Source: Codonopsis lanceolata
Lineage: Eukaryota; Streptophyta; Magnoliopsida; Asterales; Campanulaceae
Length of the DNA stretch: 64,000 nt
Direction of reading: 5' to 3'
NCBI GenBank assembly: GCA_013146195.2
Contig: CM028378.1
Coordinates: 37,162,182-37,226,181, forward strand
The notes under the pieces are model-generated. The model saw only the letters and a list, made by a program, of their open reading frames with translations, made no database searches and was not told the DNA's origin. Shown piece after piece: positions 10,223 to 21,422 of the stretch (position 1 is the first letter of the stretch; each line of letters opens with the position of its first letter). A program made the position numbers and the translations under genes.

Positions 10223-11169
10223 CTGAAAGTTTTTAGAGTCGTCATCTTTATTTTAAGGCAAATAAAGCAAAACCAAAGAAAAGAAAAATAAACCAGAGAA
10301 AAAGAAAACGGATTCGGAGGCTAAGTTACGAGTTAGGAAGGTGCTAGGCACCCAACTCGCCCTTTCGGTCTCAAAAATGGTTTTTGGCTGAAGTATGCTT
10401 ATTGTTATATTTATTTCGCAAATAAATAAAGTATTAAAAGACAGGAAATTAAAACAAATACATCTGTGGCTACATTATTTACAGACTTGCAGCCATTTCC
10501 TTACAATAATTACAGACATATTTAAGAATATTTGGCCATTATAACAGTTCTTTTACATACTATTTCCTATTCTAATCCGGGCAGCACAACGGCTTATATT
10601 GACTACATTGTGCCGGATTTAAATAACAACTTTAAAAATAATAAAAAGACAGAAAAGTAAATAAATAAAATAAACAACGCCCTTAAAGGCTTTACCTTTT
10701 AGAGCGGTGGTGTGCTCGCTCTGTCCTTCAGGAAGAGGAAGTTTTTTTTGTTGTTTGTTGTGTGGTTGTTGTTTTGATTTGTGCAGAGTGACTGCTTATT
10801 TCTGAGACTTTGGGCTTGTCAACTCGGGCAGAGTGACAGCTTATTTGGGTAGGTTTTGGCCTTTTTGGTTTGGCAGAATAACAGCTTAGTTTTTTGACTT
10901 TTCAGCTCGTTACTCGGGCAGAGTAACGGCTTACTTTGGGATTTTTTGACCGGGGAAGTGAGGTGGATAGCTAACAACTAGGCTAGGGATCACTTATAAC
11001 CTATGGATATTTATTTTGGCGGAGTTTGGACGGGGTTTGGAGATTTTAGGGGCTTCCACTCACCTATCTCGCACCTCTCGTACTAATATTATCGACAGAG
11101 TAACGGAGAGAGTTTCGTTGCGATTCTTGATCACGGAAAATGAGCAGCTGAAATGAGGAGGCCGGGGTC

Positions 11170-11180
11170 TCTATTTATAG
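11170..11180 (+). promoter_or_regulatory. TATA-like box in the solo LTR
   Basis: TCTATTTATAG sits about 350 bp before the LTR end, at a plausible position for the U3/R boundary. It could drive transcription into the downstream copia sequence, but that is not shown. Confidence 0.45.
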
Positions 11181-14100
11181 TGAGAACCAGGGACTCGGCT
11201 GGAATTCTTGGATTTCTTCAGCCTGCTTCAATGAGTTGTACCATGAGCATCAAGCCTTGTACCATTTCCTTTCTGAGAGAGAGCTACAGGAGCACTCATG
11301 GTGCGGCCAAGGGATCTCTTGGTATGGCACCAAGGGGCCTTGGTGCGGCACCATGAGCACTATTCAACTTTGTTTTTTTGCACTTTCACCCCCCGCAGTT
11401 CACTGTTTCGTGCATCCTGCTTTTCCTTTCGCATTTTTAACTCTTGTAACTTGACATTTGTTAAGTTTTGACAGTTCTTGATATTTTATGTCAGTCACAT
11501 ACCATGGGTACGAAATTGGGGTGTCTACAGTTAGTAGTATGCCAAAATGTGTATGTACATGTTTGTGTGATTCTGTGAAGAAAATGGATGAATACACTCA
11601 ACTACAACAGGTCACTCAATTTCTGATTGTCTTGAATGACTCCTATTCTGGAATAAGGAGTACTATTCTGACGAAATCTCCTTTGCCAAGCATGAGTAAT
11701 ACATTGGCTTTGTTGATGCAAGATGAAAAAGTCAAGGAGTGTTCTGTGTTGCATGCTTCTGTACCTAGCTATGTTGATCCAAATGTCACTACGGCTCTAT
11801 ATGTCAAGAATTCTTCCTCTCAAAACAAGTCCTATGGAGGCAAAAAGTCAAGTTCAAAAGCTCATCTCACTTGTGCTCATTGTGGAGGTACAGGACATGC
11901 CAAGGAAAACTGTTTCTTCATTTTTGGCTTTCCAGATTGGCACAAGTTACACGGAGTCAAACCAGATCCAACGAAGATGCCTAAGAACTTGAAAAGTAAA
12001 GGTGTTCTTGGTCCTACTCCTGAGATTAAATCAACTGTAGGTTCTCTTGCCAATGCTGCTGGTATGCCATAGGAGCAACAATCTTCTGAAACTGGAACTG
12101 AAAGCATTTCTACATCTGAAGAACATTACAATCACTTACTGAGCATGTTTAATAAACACTGTTCCACAGCATCGAATGCTCCTACAACTCAGTTTGTAAG
12201 TAAGTCATGTATATCTCCTAGAATTATTGGTTCTACTCTTAAAAGCTATAAAGTCAGGAATGCACATGAATGGATTATAGACTCAGGAGCCTCTGATCAT
12301 ATAACCTTCTCTTATGATTTGCTTGTTGATCCTGTTCCTTTCCCTTCAATTATTGGTTTACCTAATGGTTGTATTGTTTCTATTACTCACTCTGGTAAAG
12401 TCATTCTGCCTATTAGCATCACTCTTGTTAATGTCCTCTATGCTCCTGAATTTACCTTCAATTTGTTATCTGTTAGTAAACTAATTGCTCACAATCCTTG
12501 TTGTGTTTCTTTTCTATCTTCCTACTGTTTGTTTCAGGACTTAGCCAGTAAGAGTATGAAGGGGATTGGTAAATTGGAAGGAGGCCTTTATAAACTTGAC
12601 TTGCATGATACTACTTCTGCTCCTGCTAGATCTCCATGTCCTGGTTCTATTGCTTCCACTGTTACTGCTATTTCTGAATCTCTGTGGCATCTTAGACTAG
12701 GCCATGTTCCTCTTTCCACTTTAAAACATTGTCTATATCATGTAAGAAAGATGTTATTGTCTCTATATGTGAACCTTGTCATTTGGCAAAACAATGTAGA
12801 ATTCCTTTTCCTTTAAGTATTACTCATGCTTGTGAACCATTTGCTCTTATTCATTGTGATGTGTGGGGTCCTTATACACATAAAACATATAATGGTTGCA
12901 ACTCATTTCTCACAATTGTTGATGACTATTCTAGGACTACCTGGACTTATTTACTTTCTTCAAAGTCTCAGGTCCTGTCTCATTTCATTTCCTTTCTTAC
13001 ATTTATTAAAAATCAATTTCATACATCTGTTAAAGTTGTTAGATCTGATAATGGAACAGAATTTTTAAATACTGCCCTAGCTTCTCTTCTTACTTCTCTT
13101 GGGATTGAACAACAGAGTTCATGTGTAGCCACTCCACAACAAAATGGTAGAGTAGAAAGAAAACACAGACAGTTGTTAAATGTTGCTAGAGCTCTTAGGT
13201 TTCAAGCTCATTTACCCATTAAGTTTTGGGGGGATTGTCTTTTGACTGCTACTTATCTGCTCAACAGAACTCCTAGTTCTGTCCTCTCTTTCAAAACACC
13301 TTATGAAGTCCTACTGAACAAATTACCTACCTACACTCATTTGAGGGTTCTTGGTTGTCTTTGTTTTACTTCTACACTTCAGTCTCAAAGAGATAAATTT
13401 TCACCAAGAGCTTCCAAGTGCATCTTCTTAGGCTATCCCTATGGTAAAAAGGCATACAAATTATATGATCTAACAACTCATAAAATTTTCTTTTCAATAG
13501 ATGTCTTCTTTTATGAAGATCAATTTCCATTCTCTCAACCAGCCTTTTCTAGTCCAGACTGCTTGATTCCCATGTTCATCCATCCTTCTACTATCTATGA
13601 TGTTGCCATTCCTGAGGATTCTCCTTCTTATTCCTTTCACCCTATGATGTCTTCTCCTCTTAATCATACCTCATATCCTGAGGTTGTTGCTTCTTCTTCT
13701 AATAGTCATCCTAGTTCTGTTCCTCCATCTAACAGTTCTGTTAGTCCTGTTCCTCCATCTAACAGTTCTGTTAGTCCTGATAGTTTTGTTCTTCCTACTA
13801 ATTCCCATATTTCTTCAGATCACTGTCCTTCACCTATTCCTTCTAGACCTGTGAGACAAAAAGTTGTACCAAGCAAGTATCATGATTATACTGGTCTGCC
13901 CCCTCAATTTACTAAGACTTCTTGCTCTGCCAGGTTAGAGTCTCTACTTTCTTATTCTGTTGTTTCCCCTACCTATTTTTCTTATATATGTAATATTTCT
14001 GCTCTAACTGAGCCTACTCGCTACAATCAAGCCTTGAAAGATCCAAACTGGTGCAAGGCCATGGCCGAAGAACTTAATGCCTTAGAACACAATAAGACTT

Positions 14101-14854
14101 GGGAATTGCAGGAGTTACCTTCAAATAAGAAACCTGTAGGATGTAAATGGGTGTATATGATCAAATATAACCCTGATGGTTCTTTGAACAAGTACAAGGC
14201 TAGGCTTGTTGCCAAGGGCTTTACACAGATAGAGGGTGAAGATTACTTTGAGACATTTGCCCCAGTTGCTAAGATGACAACTGTGAGGCTTTTCTTAGCT
14301 ATCACTGCCCTTATAGGTTGGCATCTCTCTCAAATGGATGTTGTTAATGCATTCTTACATGGGGACTTGGATGATGAAGTCTATATGCACTTGCCTCAGG
14401 GTTATTCTCCACCTGCTACCTTTCTTTCCTCTGATTCTGCACCTGTTGTGTGTAAGCTCAAGAAATCTCTTTATGGTCTCAAGCAGGCACCAAGGCAGTG
14501 GTATAGTAAGTTTGCATCTGCTCTTCAATCCTTTGAGTTTGTTGAGTCAAAAAATTATCATACCTTGTTCACTCTGATTAGAGATAATTCATTTACAGCT
14601 ATCCTGGTGTATGTAGATGATATTCTTGTTACATGTTCTCATCCTTCTGTGATTTCTCAAGTGAAAGCCTTTCTGCACAATCAATTCAATGTTAAAGATC
14701 TTGGTCCACTCAAGTTCTTTTTGGGGATTGAAATTGCTAGATCCAAGGCTGAAATATGCATTCATCAAAGGAAATATACATTAGATATTGTCTCTGATGT
14801 GGGTTATATGTCTGCCAAATCTTCAAAGCTTCCTATGAAACAGGATGCTCATCT

Positions 14855-14961
14855 AGCCAGTTTCTTGCCCATCCTAGACAACTTCATTGGGATGTTGTCT
14901 ATTCAGTCCATATCTTAAGCCAGTTTCTTGCCCATCCTAGACAACCTCATTGGGATGTTGT
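14855..14961 (+). repeat. 44-bp direct repeat at a deletion junction in copia pol
   Basis: The segments 14855-14898 and 14918-14961 are direct repeats with a single mismatch. The second is in its normal place before RNase H. The first replaces the conserved connection segment after the DAHLAS stretch. The two share the junction motif AGCCAG, so the event looks like a microhomology-guided template switch that deleted roughly 100 bp and left a templated filler. Confidence 0.85.
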
Positions 14962-15511
14962 TCTCAAGCTTGTTAGATATCTTAAGGGTTCTATTGGTCA
15001 GGGTCTTCTTTATTCAGCCTCTGCCCCTTTGACTTTGTCTGTGTACTGTGATGCTGATTGGGCAGCATGTCCAACCACAAGAAGATCTCTCTTTGGCTAT
15101 TGTGTTCTTCTGGTTGGTTCATTGATTTCATGGAAGGCTAAGAAACAAAGTGTTGTCTCTAGGTCTTCTTGTGAAACAGAATATAGAAGTATGGCAAATG
15201 CAGTCTGTGAGATTCAGTGGTTGGTGTCTCTTATGAAGGATTTTGGCATTTCCACTATTAATCATGTTGCTCTTTTCTGTGACAACAAGGCAGCATTGCG
15301 TCTGGCCAATAATCCCGTCTTTCATGAACGCACCAAACATATTGAGATTGATTGTCATCTCATTCGTGACAAGATTGCTGCTAGTCTTGTTTTTCCTCAC
15401 TATGTTCCCTCCAATGCTCAGCTTGCCGATTTGTTTACTAAAGCTTTACCTTCTGCCACAATTGATTTCCTTCTGTCCAAGCTCAATGTTCTCAATTTGT
15501 TTCGCACGTTT

Positions 15512-15524
15512 AGCTTGGGGGGGC
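15512..15524 (+). other. Copia polypurine tract
   Basis: A G-rich tract (GCTTGGGGGGGC) lies directly before the 3' LTR, at the place where plus-strand DNA synthesis is primed. It is also read as codons at the end of the RNase H frame. Confidence 0.7.
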
Positions 15525-15815
15525 TGATAACAATAATGTAGAAGTCAATGATGCTGGCAAGATTACAAAGGACAAAACTTCAAAGGGTGGCGAGTGTATT
15601 TCTGGGAAAGTGCCTCAAAGCTTAAATGAAGGCTTGGGCTGTAATTACAAAACTGCAGAATCACAAGGGACCTAATTGTATTAGTGTGATTAGTCTGTTA
15701 CGTTTGTTATGGCTCATTTGTATAAGTTTGAGTTCCCTCCATTGTATTGGATGAGTTTTTCTGATCATTAACATAAATAACAAAAATATCTTCTCTCTCA
15801 ACTCAAATTTGTTCA
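15525..15815 (+). repeat. Copia 3' LTR
   Basis: 291 bp, TG...CA, followed by the second copy of the GAGAC target duplication (15816-15820). Confidence 0.93.
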
Positions 15816-15820
15816 GAGAC

Positions 15821-16719
15821 CCAAAGGAGGAGACTGGAGACATGCACTGTGTGCACAAGTCTAGGAGATAAAACCCAAACTGTGGGATATATTGTATTAT
15901 TAATAATCAGTATATATACAAGGCTATAGTCATATTTGTAAAAAGAAACTAAAGAGTACAAATCAATTACAATGACTAATACGATAGAGGCATATACAAA
16001 GACGGAAGGAAATCGTATTATATACTTCGTATGAAATTCAAATGGCTAGCCTGACCTAGCTTGCTTTTTGAAAATGCATACAATTTGCAATATGAGATTC
16101 ATTTGGACTGTATAGGGTTTTTCTTTTCTTTAATTAAACATTAATTAATGGTCTTACGGATCTTAATTGATAAGACGGAACTTCATTCTCTCACTGCTTA
16201 ACCCACCAATACACATTGAATCGAGTGAAGATGATTCCGTTGTACAAAAGAAATTCGTAAGACCATCTTTTTTTGCCTGATTATAAAGTTTGTTTGTCAA
16301 AATTACTTCATATCGTTCTCTTCGAAGAAGTGGACGGTAATAAAATAAGTAATCAAGGAAACTGAATTTCTTAACATGGATGATTATGTGGGGTTGAATT
16401 ATGAAGGCGGTGGAGGATTTAAACAAAATAATATTCAAAAAGATCTAATCCATCATTGGTAGCCTCACTGGCCTGACATTTGATAATCAACCAACTTTTT
16501 CCAACATAAAAGCATGCAAAATCATGAAACTTGTAATCAAAACATAATCAAGAGTTGAAAAAACTTTTGTTTTTGATGGGTGTGGGGAACATAAATTATT
16601 TCCCTTAGGTAGGCTATTTAATGATGGAAAATGTTTTTGTTTTTTTCAAAGATTGGGCTATATAGCTAATTGAATTTACAAAAAAAATTTGGATGAGAGA
16701 AGGACCATGATTAAAGTCT
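15821..16719. other. Intergenic, no gene seen
   Basis: Continuation of the pre-insertion sequence after the copia element. AT-rich, with no domain in any frame that I can recognise. Confidence 0.5.
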
Positions 16720-17009
16720 CGTCTGGTGAAGCGTTCTGAAAACGTAATTTTTTCAATACGTAACGTTTTTATAACGTAGTTTTTTTTTTTTGTAAATACA
16801 ATTGAAAAATTATTTTAAAATGCTATTTACATAAACAGAGTAGTTGTAAACGCAACATATTTTTGAAACGCTCCAAATTTGAGCGTTTTAAAACGTTGTG
16901 CATTTTTATAACGTTACGTTTTAAAACGTTGTATTAATTGAAACACTTTAAAAGTAAAAACGTTGTATTTTTTGTCAACGTTTTAGGTAAAACGCTCCAC
17001 TAAACCAGC
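16720..17009. mobile_element. Non-autonomous element rich in GCGTTTTG, copy 2
   Basis: Same family as 2700-3000: GTCTGGTGAAGCGTTCTG at the left end, CGCTCCACTAAACCAGC at the right, and a shared TGAAACACTT-AAAAACGTTGT interior. Both copies are followed by CACTAATA. Non-coding. Confidence 0.7.
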
Positions 17010-18207
17010 ACTAATACTAGTCCAAGTCTTTTTAAGTCTTGCTATATACTTTAAAGATACCCACTCTATCAGTAGCAGGAAAGCATGCCCCAATAGTTTC
17101 TATCTTGTTTACTAGGGCGAAAAAGGGTGTTCCATTAAAGAAGAAGAATACTAGATAGAAGATGAACATTTGTGAGTCAAAAGTTGTAACTTTATGAAGA
17201 GCCAAAAGGCAGGAATATGTGGAAATGTCTGAAATGGGATAAAAAGCTAGCGAGGAAACCATGTTATTGTCTCTGTTGAGACTTGAGATAAAATTTCTTA
17301 ATCTCTGTTCATATTGATTTCTCCAAAGAAGAATTCATTCCTAGATCTCCTCTAAAGTTAAAAAAACAATTGCATATCCTTCCATTGTTTCCATCATAGT
17401 TTCCATTCTCTTTCTGTTGGCTAAACCTTATAGCAGCATACCCACTAATTAGCAGAGTCCATGACCTAGGCCTAGCTACTTGATTCATGCCAAATATTTA
17501 ATTAATCGTGAGAAAGCCGCCATTTGTTAATAACGGGGTTCAAGAACAATGATGCGGTTCAAAACGAGCCTTGCTCCAGTGACGCGACATGCCCACGCAA
17601 AATGTCTGACTCGCTCCAGTGACACATCGAATGCCCACGTCATATGTCGAACTAAGTTTAGTTTTATTTTAATTAGGTTTCCTATTTTAATTAGTATTAG
17701 AGTTATTATTCTTATAGTATTTTTATTTCTAAATATATTATAACTTTGTTTATGATTTATTAGCCCTTGTCCTAGTAGGTTAAGGTTTTATTAGTTGTCT
17801 TATAAATAGAGTTGTAATCTCTCGTCAAAGATGACGATTTATTTTTATGAAAAGCTTTGCTTATAAATAGGAGTTTTCTAAGGTTAATTACAATGCGCTA
17901 TGATTATTTATCTTCATCGACAATCGAACAATTATTTTTTCTTTCTTCTGCTTTCGTCAGCATCAGTTAATCCTTAGGTATCATTTGCAATTGCACCACC
18001 AACGCCTAGACCTCCAAGTTCAATTTGAATCTCAAAATACGGACTTGGTACGTTTATCAAAAAGTAACCTACATAATTGGCATGGCCTAAACTGAAATTG
18101 CCAAATGCAATTGATACCCCCGGTGCCGGTCGAGTAAGAAGTGAAACTTTAAGTATTGCATTACCCAATTTGACATATCTAGATGTTACGATTACTATTA
18201 CATTTGG
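17010..18207. other. Intergenic stretch downstream of ERF003, no gene seen
   Basis: A TTTTATTTTAATTAGG stretch and a TATAAATAG motif near 17800 (followed by a second TATAAATAG near 17870) look like part of an LTR. I could not find matching ends, a TSD or a primer site. Sequence just below 18208 would hold the ERF003 3' UTR. Confidence 0.4.
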
Positions 18208-18803
18208 CTATTCTTCAACTACAGAACAGAGCTCAATAGTAGACCCATAATCAATCAACTCCTCTATCATTTGCTCTATGTGATCATCTTCAAGTGGCTT
18301 GAACTCATGAGGAACATTCTCCATTGTACATGAGGAACCAACCCAGTTCACCAGATTGCCATCACCCATTTCACCATTACATTTCCCAATGCAGGAACAA
18401 GACTGCTCCCCTTGAGCTTCTTTGTTACTCATTACAGGTCTCTTCGCCATTTGGAGAGATGTCATGTGACATTTCTGTAGTTTAGCTGTCAAAGTAGCTG
18501 AAAGAAGTCTGCTAGAAGACTCGTTGGCATTGTAAATAAAGTTTGTACGTGCCCTTGGTCCGCACATTAGCCTTGCAGCTTCATCGTATGCTCTTGCTGC
18601 ATCATCCGCTGTCTCGAACGTGCCTAGCCAAATCCTAGTCTTCCTGTTTACAAATACAAACAATTTTATTAAACGTTAATTCATTGAGGCCTAACAACAA
18701 CACTGGAAGTTGGAACTTACAGCAGAGGATGGCGAATTTCGGAGACCCAAGAGCCCCAGTGCCGCTGCCGGACTCCCCTATACCGCTGTTGAGGTCGAGT
18801 CAT
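18208..18803 (-). CDS. ERF003: ERF003-like AP2/ERF transcription factor (ERF group V)
   Basis: Two coding exons on the minus strand: 18803-18721 (83 bp, ATG at 18803-18801) and 18643-18208 (436 bp), joined by a 77-bp GT-AG intron (18720-18644). They encode 172 aa. The single AP2/ERF domain spans about residues 7-65: YRGVRQRHWGSWVSEIRHP, then RIWLGTFETADDAARAYDEA and TNF. The Trp residues and the WLGTFETA and RAYDEA motifs are intact. The intron falls inside the domain after HPL, where SHINE/ERF003 genes are typically split. The start MTRPQQRYRG, the segment LSATLTAKLQKC and the C-terminal IEQMIEELIDYG block match Arabidopsis ERF003 (At5g25190) better than WIN1/SHN. Such proteins bind GCC-box or DRE-like DNA in the nucleus. 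Group V members are linked to cuticle and stress responses, but the role of this one is not shown by sequence. The gene looks intact. I see no clear TATA box. A Stowaway-like MITE lies about 260 bp upstream. Confidence 0.9.
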
Positions 18804-19062
18804 GGCGGTTGTCAGGTTGAGCTGTAGATAACTTTTTGTTTGGTGTAGGGAATGTAAAATGTTATGCAATTGTTTGTGATGTTGCCTGAAAGATTAATAT
18901 GGTAGGTGGTAGGACTCGCGAGCTGAGTGAGAAAGGGTTTGTGCGGGGGTTTTTGTAGGCGCTCTTTGTCGTCCTTCGCCTGCCGATCAATCTAGTATGG
19001 ACCCACTTGCATTTTCATCTTTCTTTTTTCCAAAAAAGATGTGTGGAGTTTCTAAATAATTA

Positions 19063-19304
19063 CTCCCTCCTCCCACAATTGTCATACTTTTTTTCTTTTT
19101 TCGTTCTCATAAAATAATCGTTTAATTTGAAAATTAGTTTTTTAGAATATTATTTTTATCATTTTATTTTTATTTTTTCATCATATTTTAATTATAAACC
19201 ACATATACATATGATTTAAAAGAAATTACATATTAAATCAATATAAATAATCAAGTCAATTGTTTTTTTAATATTTACGCTGGATAATTTAGGAACGGAG
19301 GGAG
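19063..19304. mobile_element. Stowaway-like MITE upstream of ERF003
   Basis: CTCCCTCC at the left and GGAGGGAG at the right form the typical Stowaway terminal inverted repeat, flanked by a TA duplication (19061-19062 and 19305-19306). 242 bp, AT-rich and non-coding. This is a Tc1/mariner-derived non-autonomous element. Confidence 0.85.
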
Positions 19305-19306
19305 TA

Positions 19307-21419
19307 TCATCTTTTTTAATTCCTTCTAAAATAATTATCATCTTTAAAACTTCTCTTTTAAGAAAAATATTTTTACAATTTTAACCTTATTTTTTTCATT
19401 TATTTTAATTATGATTATATGTTCAAAAATATTAAATAAAATCATACATTACAATAATATTTATAATACAATTAATTATTTTTTTCTTAAAAATGTGTGG
19501 ATTTAAAGAAGAGGATTGTTTGAAAAGAAATGGAAAAGTAGTATTAATAGGTGAATTGTGCTAAAATGAGGAATTTGATTGTTTTCACTAGTCACTTCCT
19601 TCCACGTGGTCGTCGTTTTCATGTAATTTGGCTAATTAATCATTTCACTTTGGTGATTGCTAGATTGAGTGACAGTGGTGTGGTGTCCATGAATTTCGCT
19701 CTTCTTTACTAGCTAATAGGAATTGTTAATTTAATATGTAAGTTGTTTTTCAACCTACAAGATTATGGTTTTGATTAAAAAAAGACTTGGGAGTTGGGAG
19801 GGAGAAGACGTAGTAATTGTATGGATGTACGTACGTAGTAGTTAGTTTGTAGACAGCAGTACATGGCTCACATCACACTTTGTAATTCTGTAGATAGGAA
19901 AGCAGAAAGCTGCCCATATGCCTCAGTTTATGGTGAAGACACAAACCATGTCTTTCTACATCATTAATGTGCATTGCCTCTCTCTCTCTCTCTCTCAACA
20001 CTGAAATTTGGGGCTGTAGTATATGTGTAGGTTAAGCATATATAGCAGCTATGTTTGACCACGTAAAATATTAAATATATGATGGATAACAAATTAATTA
20101 GATGTTGACATCAACAGCATGCATTGATTGATGTGATGATATCATAACTTTAATTACTTACCTTGTAGTTGGATTGAATACAAATATACAATACATGATA
20201 AGTCCCTATATAGTGTAATTTGCATGACTGCTCCCCCGCCCTCTTTGGAATTGGGCTCAGCCAGGCCGGCTCACAGGCTCATATATTGCAATTTGCAAGT
20301 CTCTCTTTCCTCAACAATCTTTTTTTTTTTGCATACTCATGAGTCATGTCATGTCATGGAGTAGCACCATATATATGTTTGTTCATTTGTTGGATAAACT
20401 TAACTAATAATATTTTCTTATAAAGTTAATCATTATAAGAAATTCTTTTTAGATTCAAATCAAAATTCAAAATCCTTTACATCAATGGAACTACCCTACC
20501 AAAAAAACCCCGTAGTAGCTAGGTCTCATATAAGATCATTTTACAGATTTTAATTCGTAAGAAGGAGTTTCACTCAATTATAGTTTAAATCATCAATACA
20601 CAATGAATCAGATAAAGAATATCCATCGTATAAAAAATATCTATAAGACCATTAACACAAATTTTGCTAAATTCATGTTTGTATGTAAATGCAGTAGGGG
20701 TATAGTCGGGGTATATATCTGTGTGTTTGTTTTGGTAGGAGGACTATTGAGAATTTGATACCAAAAAAGCCTAAAAAGTGTACAGTAAGATATAATTTGA
20801 TACAATTGAGAAAAGGTCAAGATTACGCGTGCTATAACAAAATCTCAAATATATATATACCCAAAAAATGAAATCAGAGATAAGTTTAAAAGAAATAATA
20901 AGGTTGTATTCCTTACTTGATATTCACTCAATGACTAGGGTGTAGGAGGACATGTTTACTTTTTATTCTGCTGAGTTTCATTATCCTCCATGAACAATTT
21001 CAAAAAAGTTGCATAATCATAACTCATAACCTAGCTACCATTGATTAGTAAAACCGAGCCATCGTAGTGGGCCACACCTTGCTTTGAATTTATACTCCTA
21101 TGAAACTTATAAATTGCATTCAAACAACATACTTTTAGAGTAACAATAACGAAGAATCTAGACATGAATCATGGGAGTTAACGATGTATCCAAAAAAAAA
21201 AAAAAATCAAATCCAAATCTTATTTGATTTGGTTTAATTTGTATCGATTTAAGATACAAATCAAAACTAAAGCATATGACCACTTTTTTTATTTTTATTA
21301 TCTTTTTGGAATTTTAGTCATTCAAAAAATATTTTTATTTTTTACTTTTTCATAAAAAAAAAAGAGTAAATATTCTTATCTATAAATAGAGGCTTGGCTT
21401 GCGGATATTTATTAATTTC
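19307..21419. other. Intergenic, no gene seen
   Basis: AT-rich and low complexity, with a (TC)n run at about 19979-19996. No domain-bearing frame. Includes the distal upstream region of ERF003. Confidence 0.5.
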
Positions 21420-21422
21420 AAG

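Larger units (their letters stand above)
9688..11529 (+). mobile_element. Solo LTR (probably gypsy type) nested in the copia gag
   Basis: A 1842-bp segment starting TGTGAGGTTCCCGGGG and ending GGGGTGTCTACA, flanked by a 5-bp duplication GTTAG (9683-9687 and 11530-11534). It lacks any coding domain, primer site or second LTR. A TATA-like TCTATTTATAG lies at 11170-11180, fitting an LTR promoter on the plus strand. The phrase GGTGCTAGGCACCC near 10340 resembles LTRs of large plant gypsy (Tat/Ogre-type) elements, but that lineage call is inference. A solo LTR arises by recombination between the two LTRs of a full element. Confidence 0.88.
9146..12072 (+). pseudogene. Copia gag, split by a solo LTR and ended by a stop
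   Basis: The frame starts at ATG 9146, 52 bp after the 5' LTR. The N-terminal part (to 9687) carries the copia gag signature: an HPLYLHPNDH motif near residue 38, NYSQWKRAM, then SWLLN and a helix-rich segment. The 1842-bp insertion plus its 5-bp duplication interrupts it, and the frame then resumes in the matching register at 11530. The second part contains a CCHC zinc knuckle (11872-11913, CX2CX4HX4C) for RNA binding. A TAG at 12070-12072 then cuts the polyprotein before protease. Gag would form the virus-like particle that packages the element's RNA. Without the insert and the stop, the frame would run straight into pol. Confidence 0.9.
12073..15541 (+). pseudogene. Copia pol (protease, integrase, RT, RNase H), broken
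   Basis: Domains follow in copia order. The protease active site DSG lies at 12280-12288 (context IIDSGASDH). A GAG-pre-integrase segment follows (LWHLRLGH). A frameshift near 12735-12755 moves the frame. The integrase core then runs from 12843 to about 13320, with CDVWG, RSDNGTEF and GRVERKH carrying the D-D-E residues. RT lies around 14095-14790, with KARLVAKG, an MDVVNAFLHG motif and the catalytic YVDD at 14610-14621. The RT frame ends at 14916-14918 because of the 44-bp filler rearrangement. RNase H resumes in another frame to a stop at 15541, with CDADW, SSCETEY and CDNKAA carrying catalytic acids. The conserved RT-to-RNase H connection (about 30 residues) is missing. Confidence 0.92.
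8803..15815 (+). mobile_element. Ty1/copia LTR retrotransposon, disrupted
   Basis: Two 291-bp LTRs (8803-9093 and 15525-15815) differ at six positions on my count, and a 5-bp TSD GAGAC sits at 8798-8802 and 15816-15820. A tRNA-Met-type primer binding site follows the 5' LTR and a G-rich polypurine tract precedes the 3' LTR. The domain order gag, protease, integrase, RT, RNase H (integrase before RT) defines copia. It is dead: a solo LTR sits in gag, and there is an in-frame stop, a frameshift and a rearrangement between RT and RNase H. Confidence 0.95.

Noticed and set aside
17530..17955. Possible solo LTR next to ERF003
   Set aside because: TATAAATAG and TTTAATTAGG phrases suggest an LTR, but no matching ends or 5-bp TSD were found.
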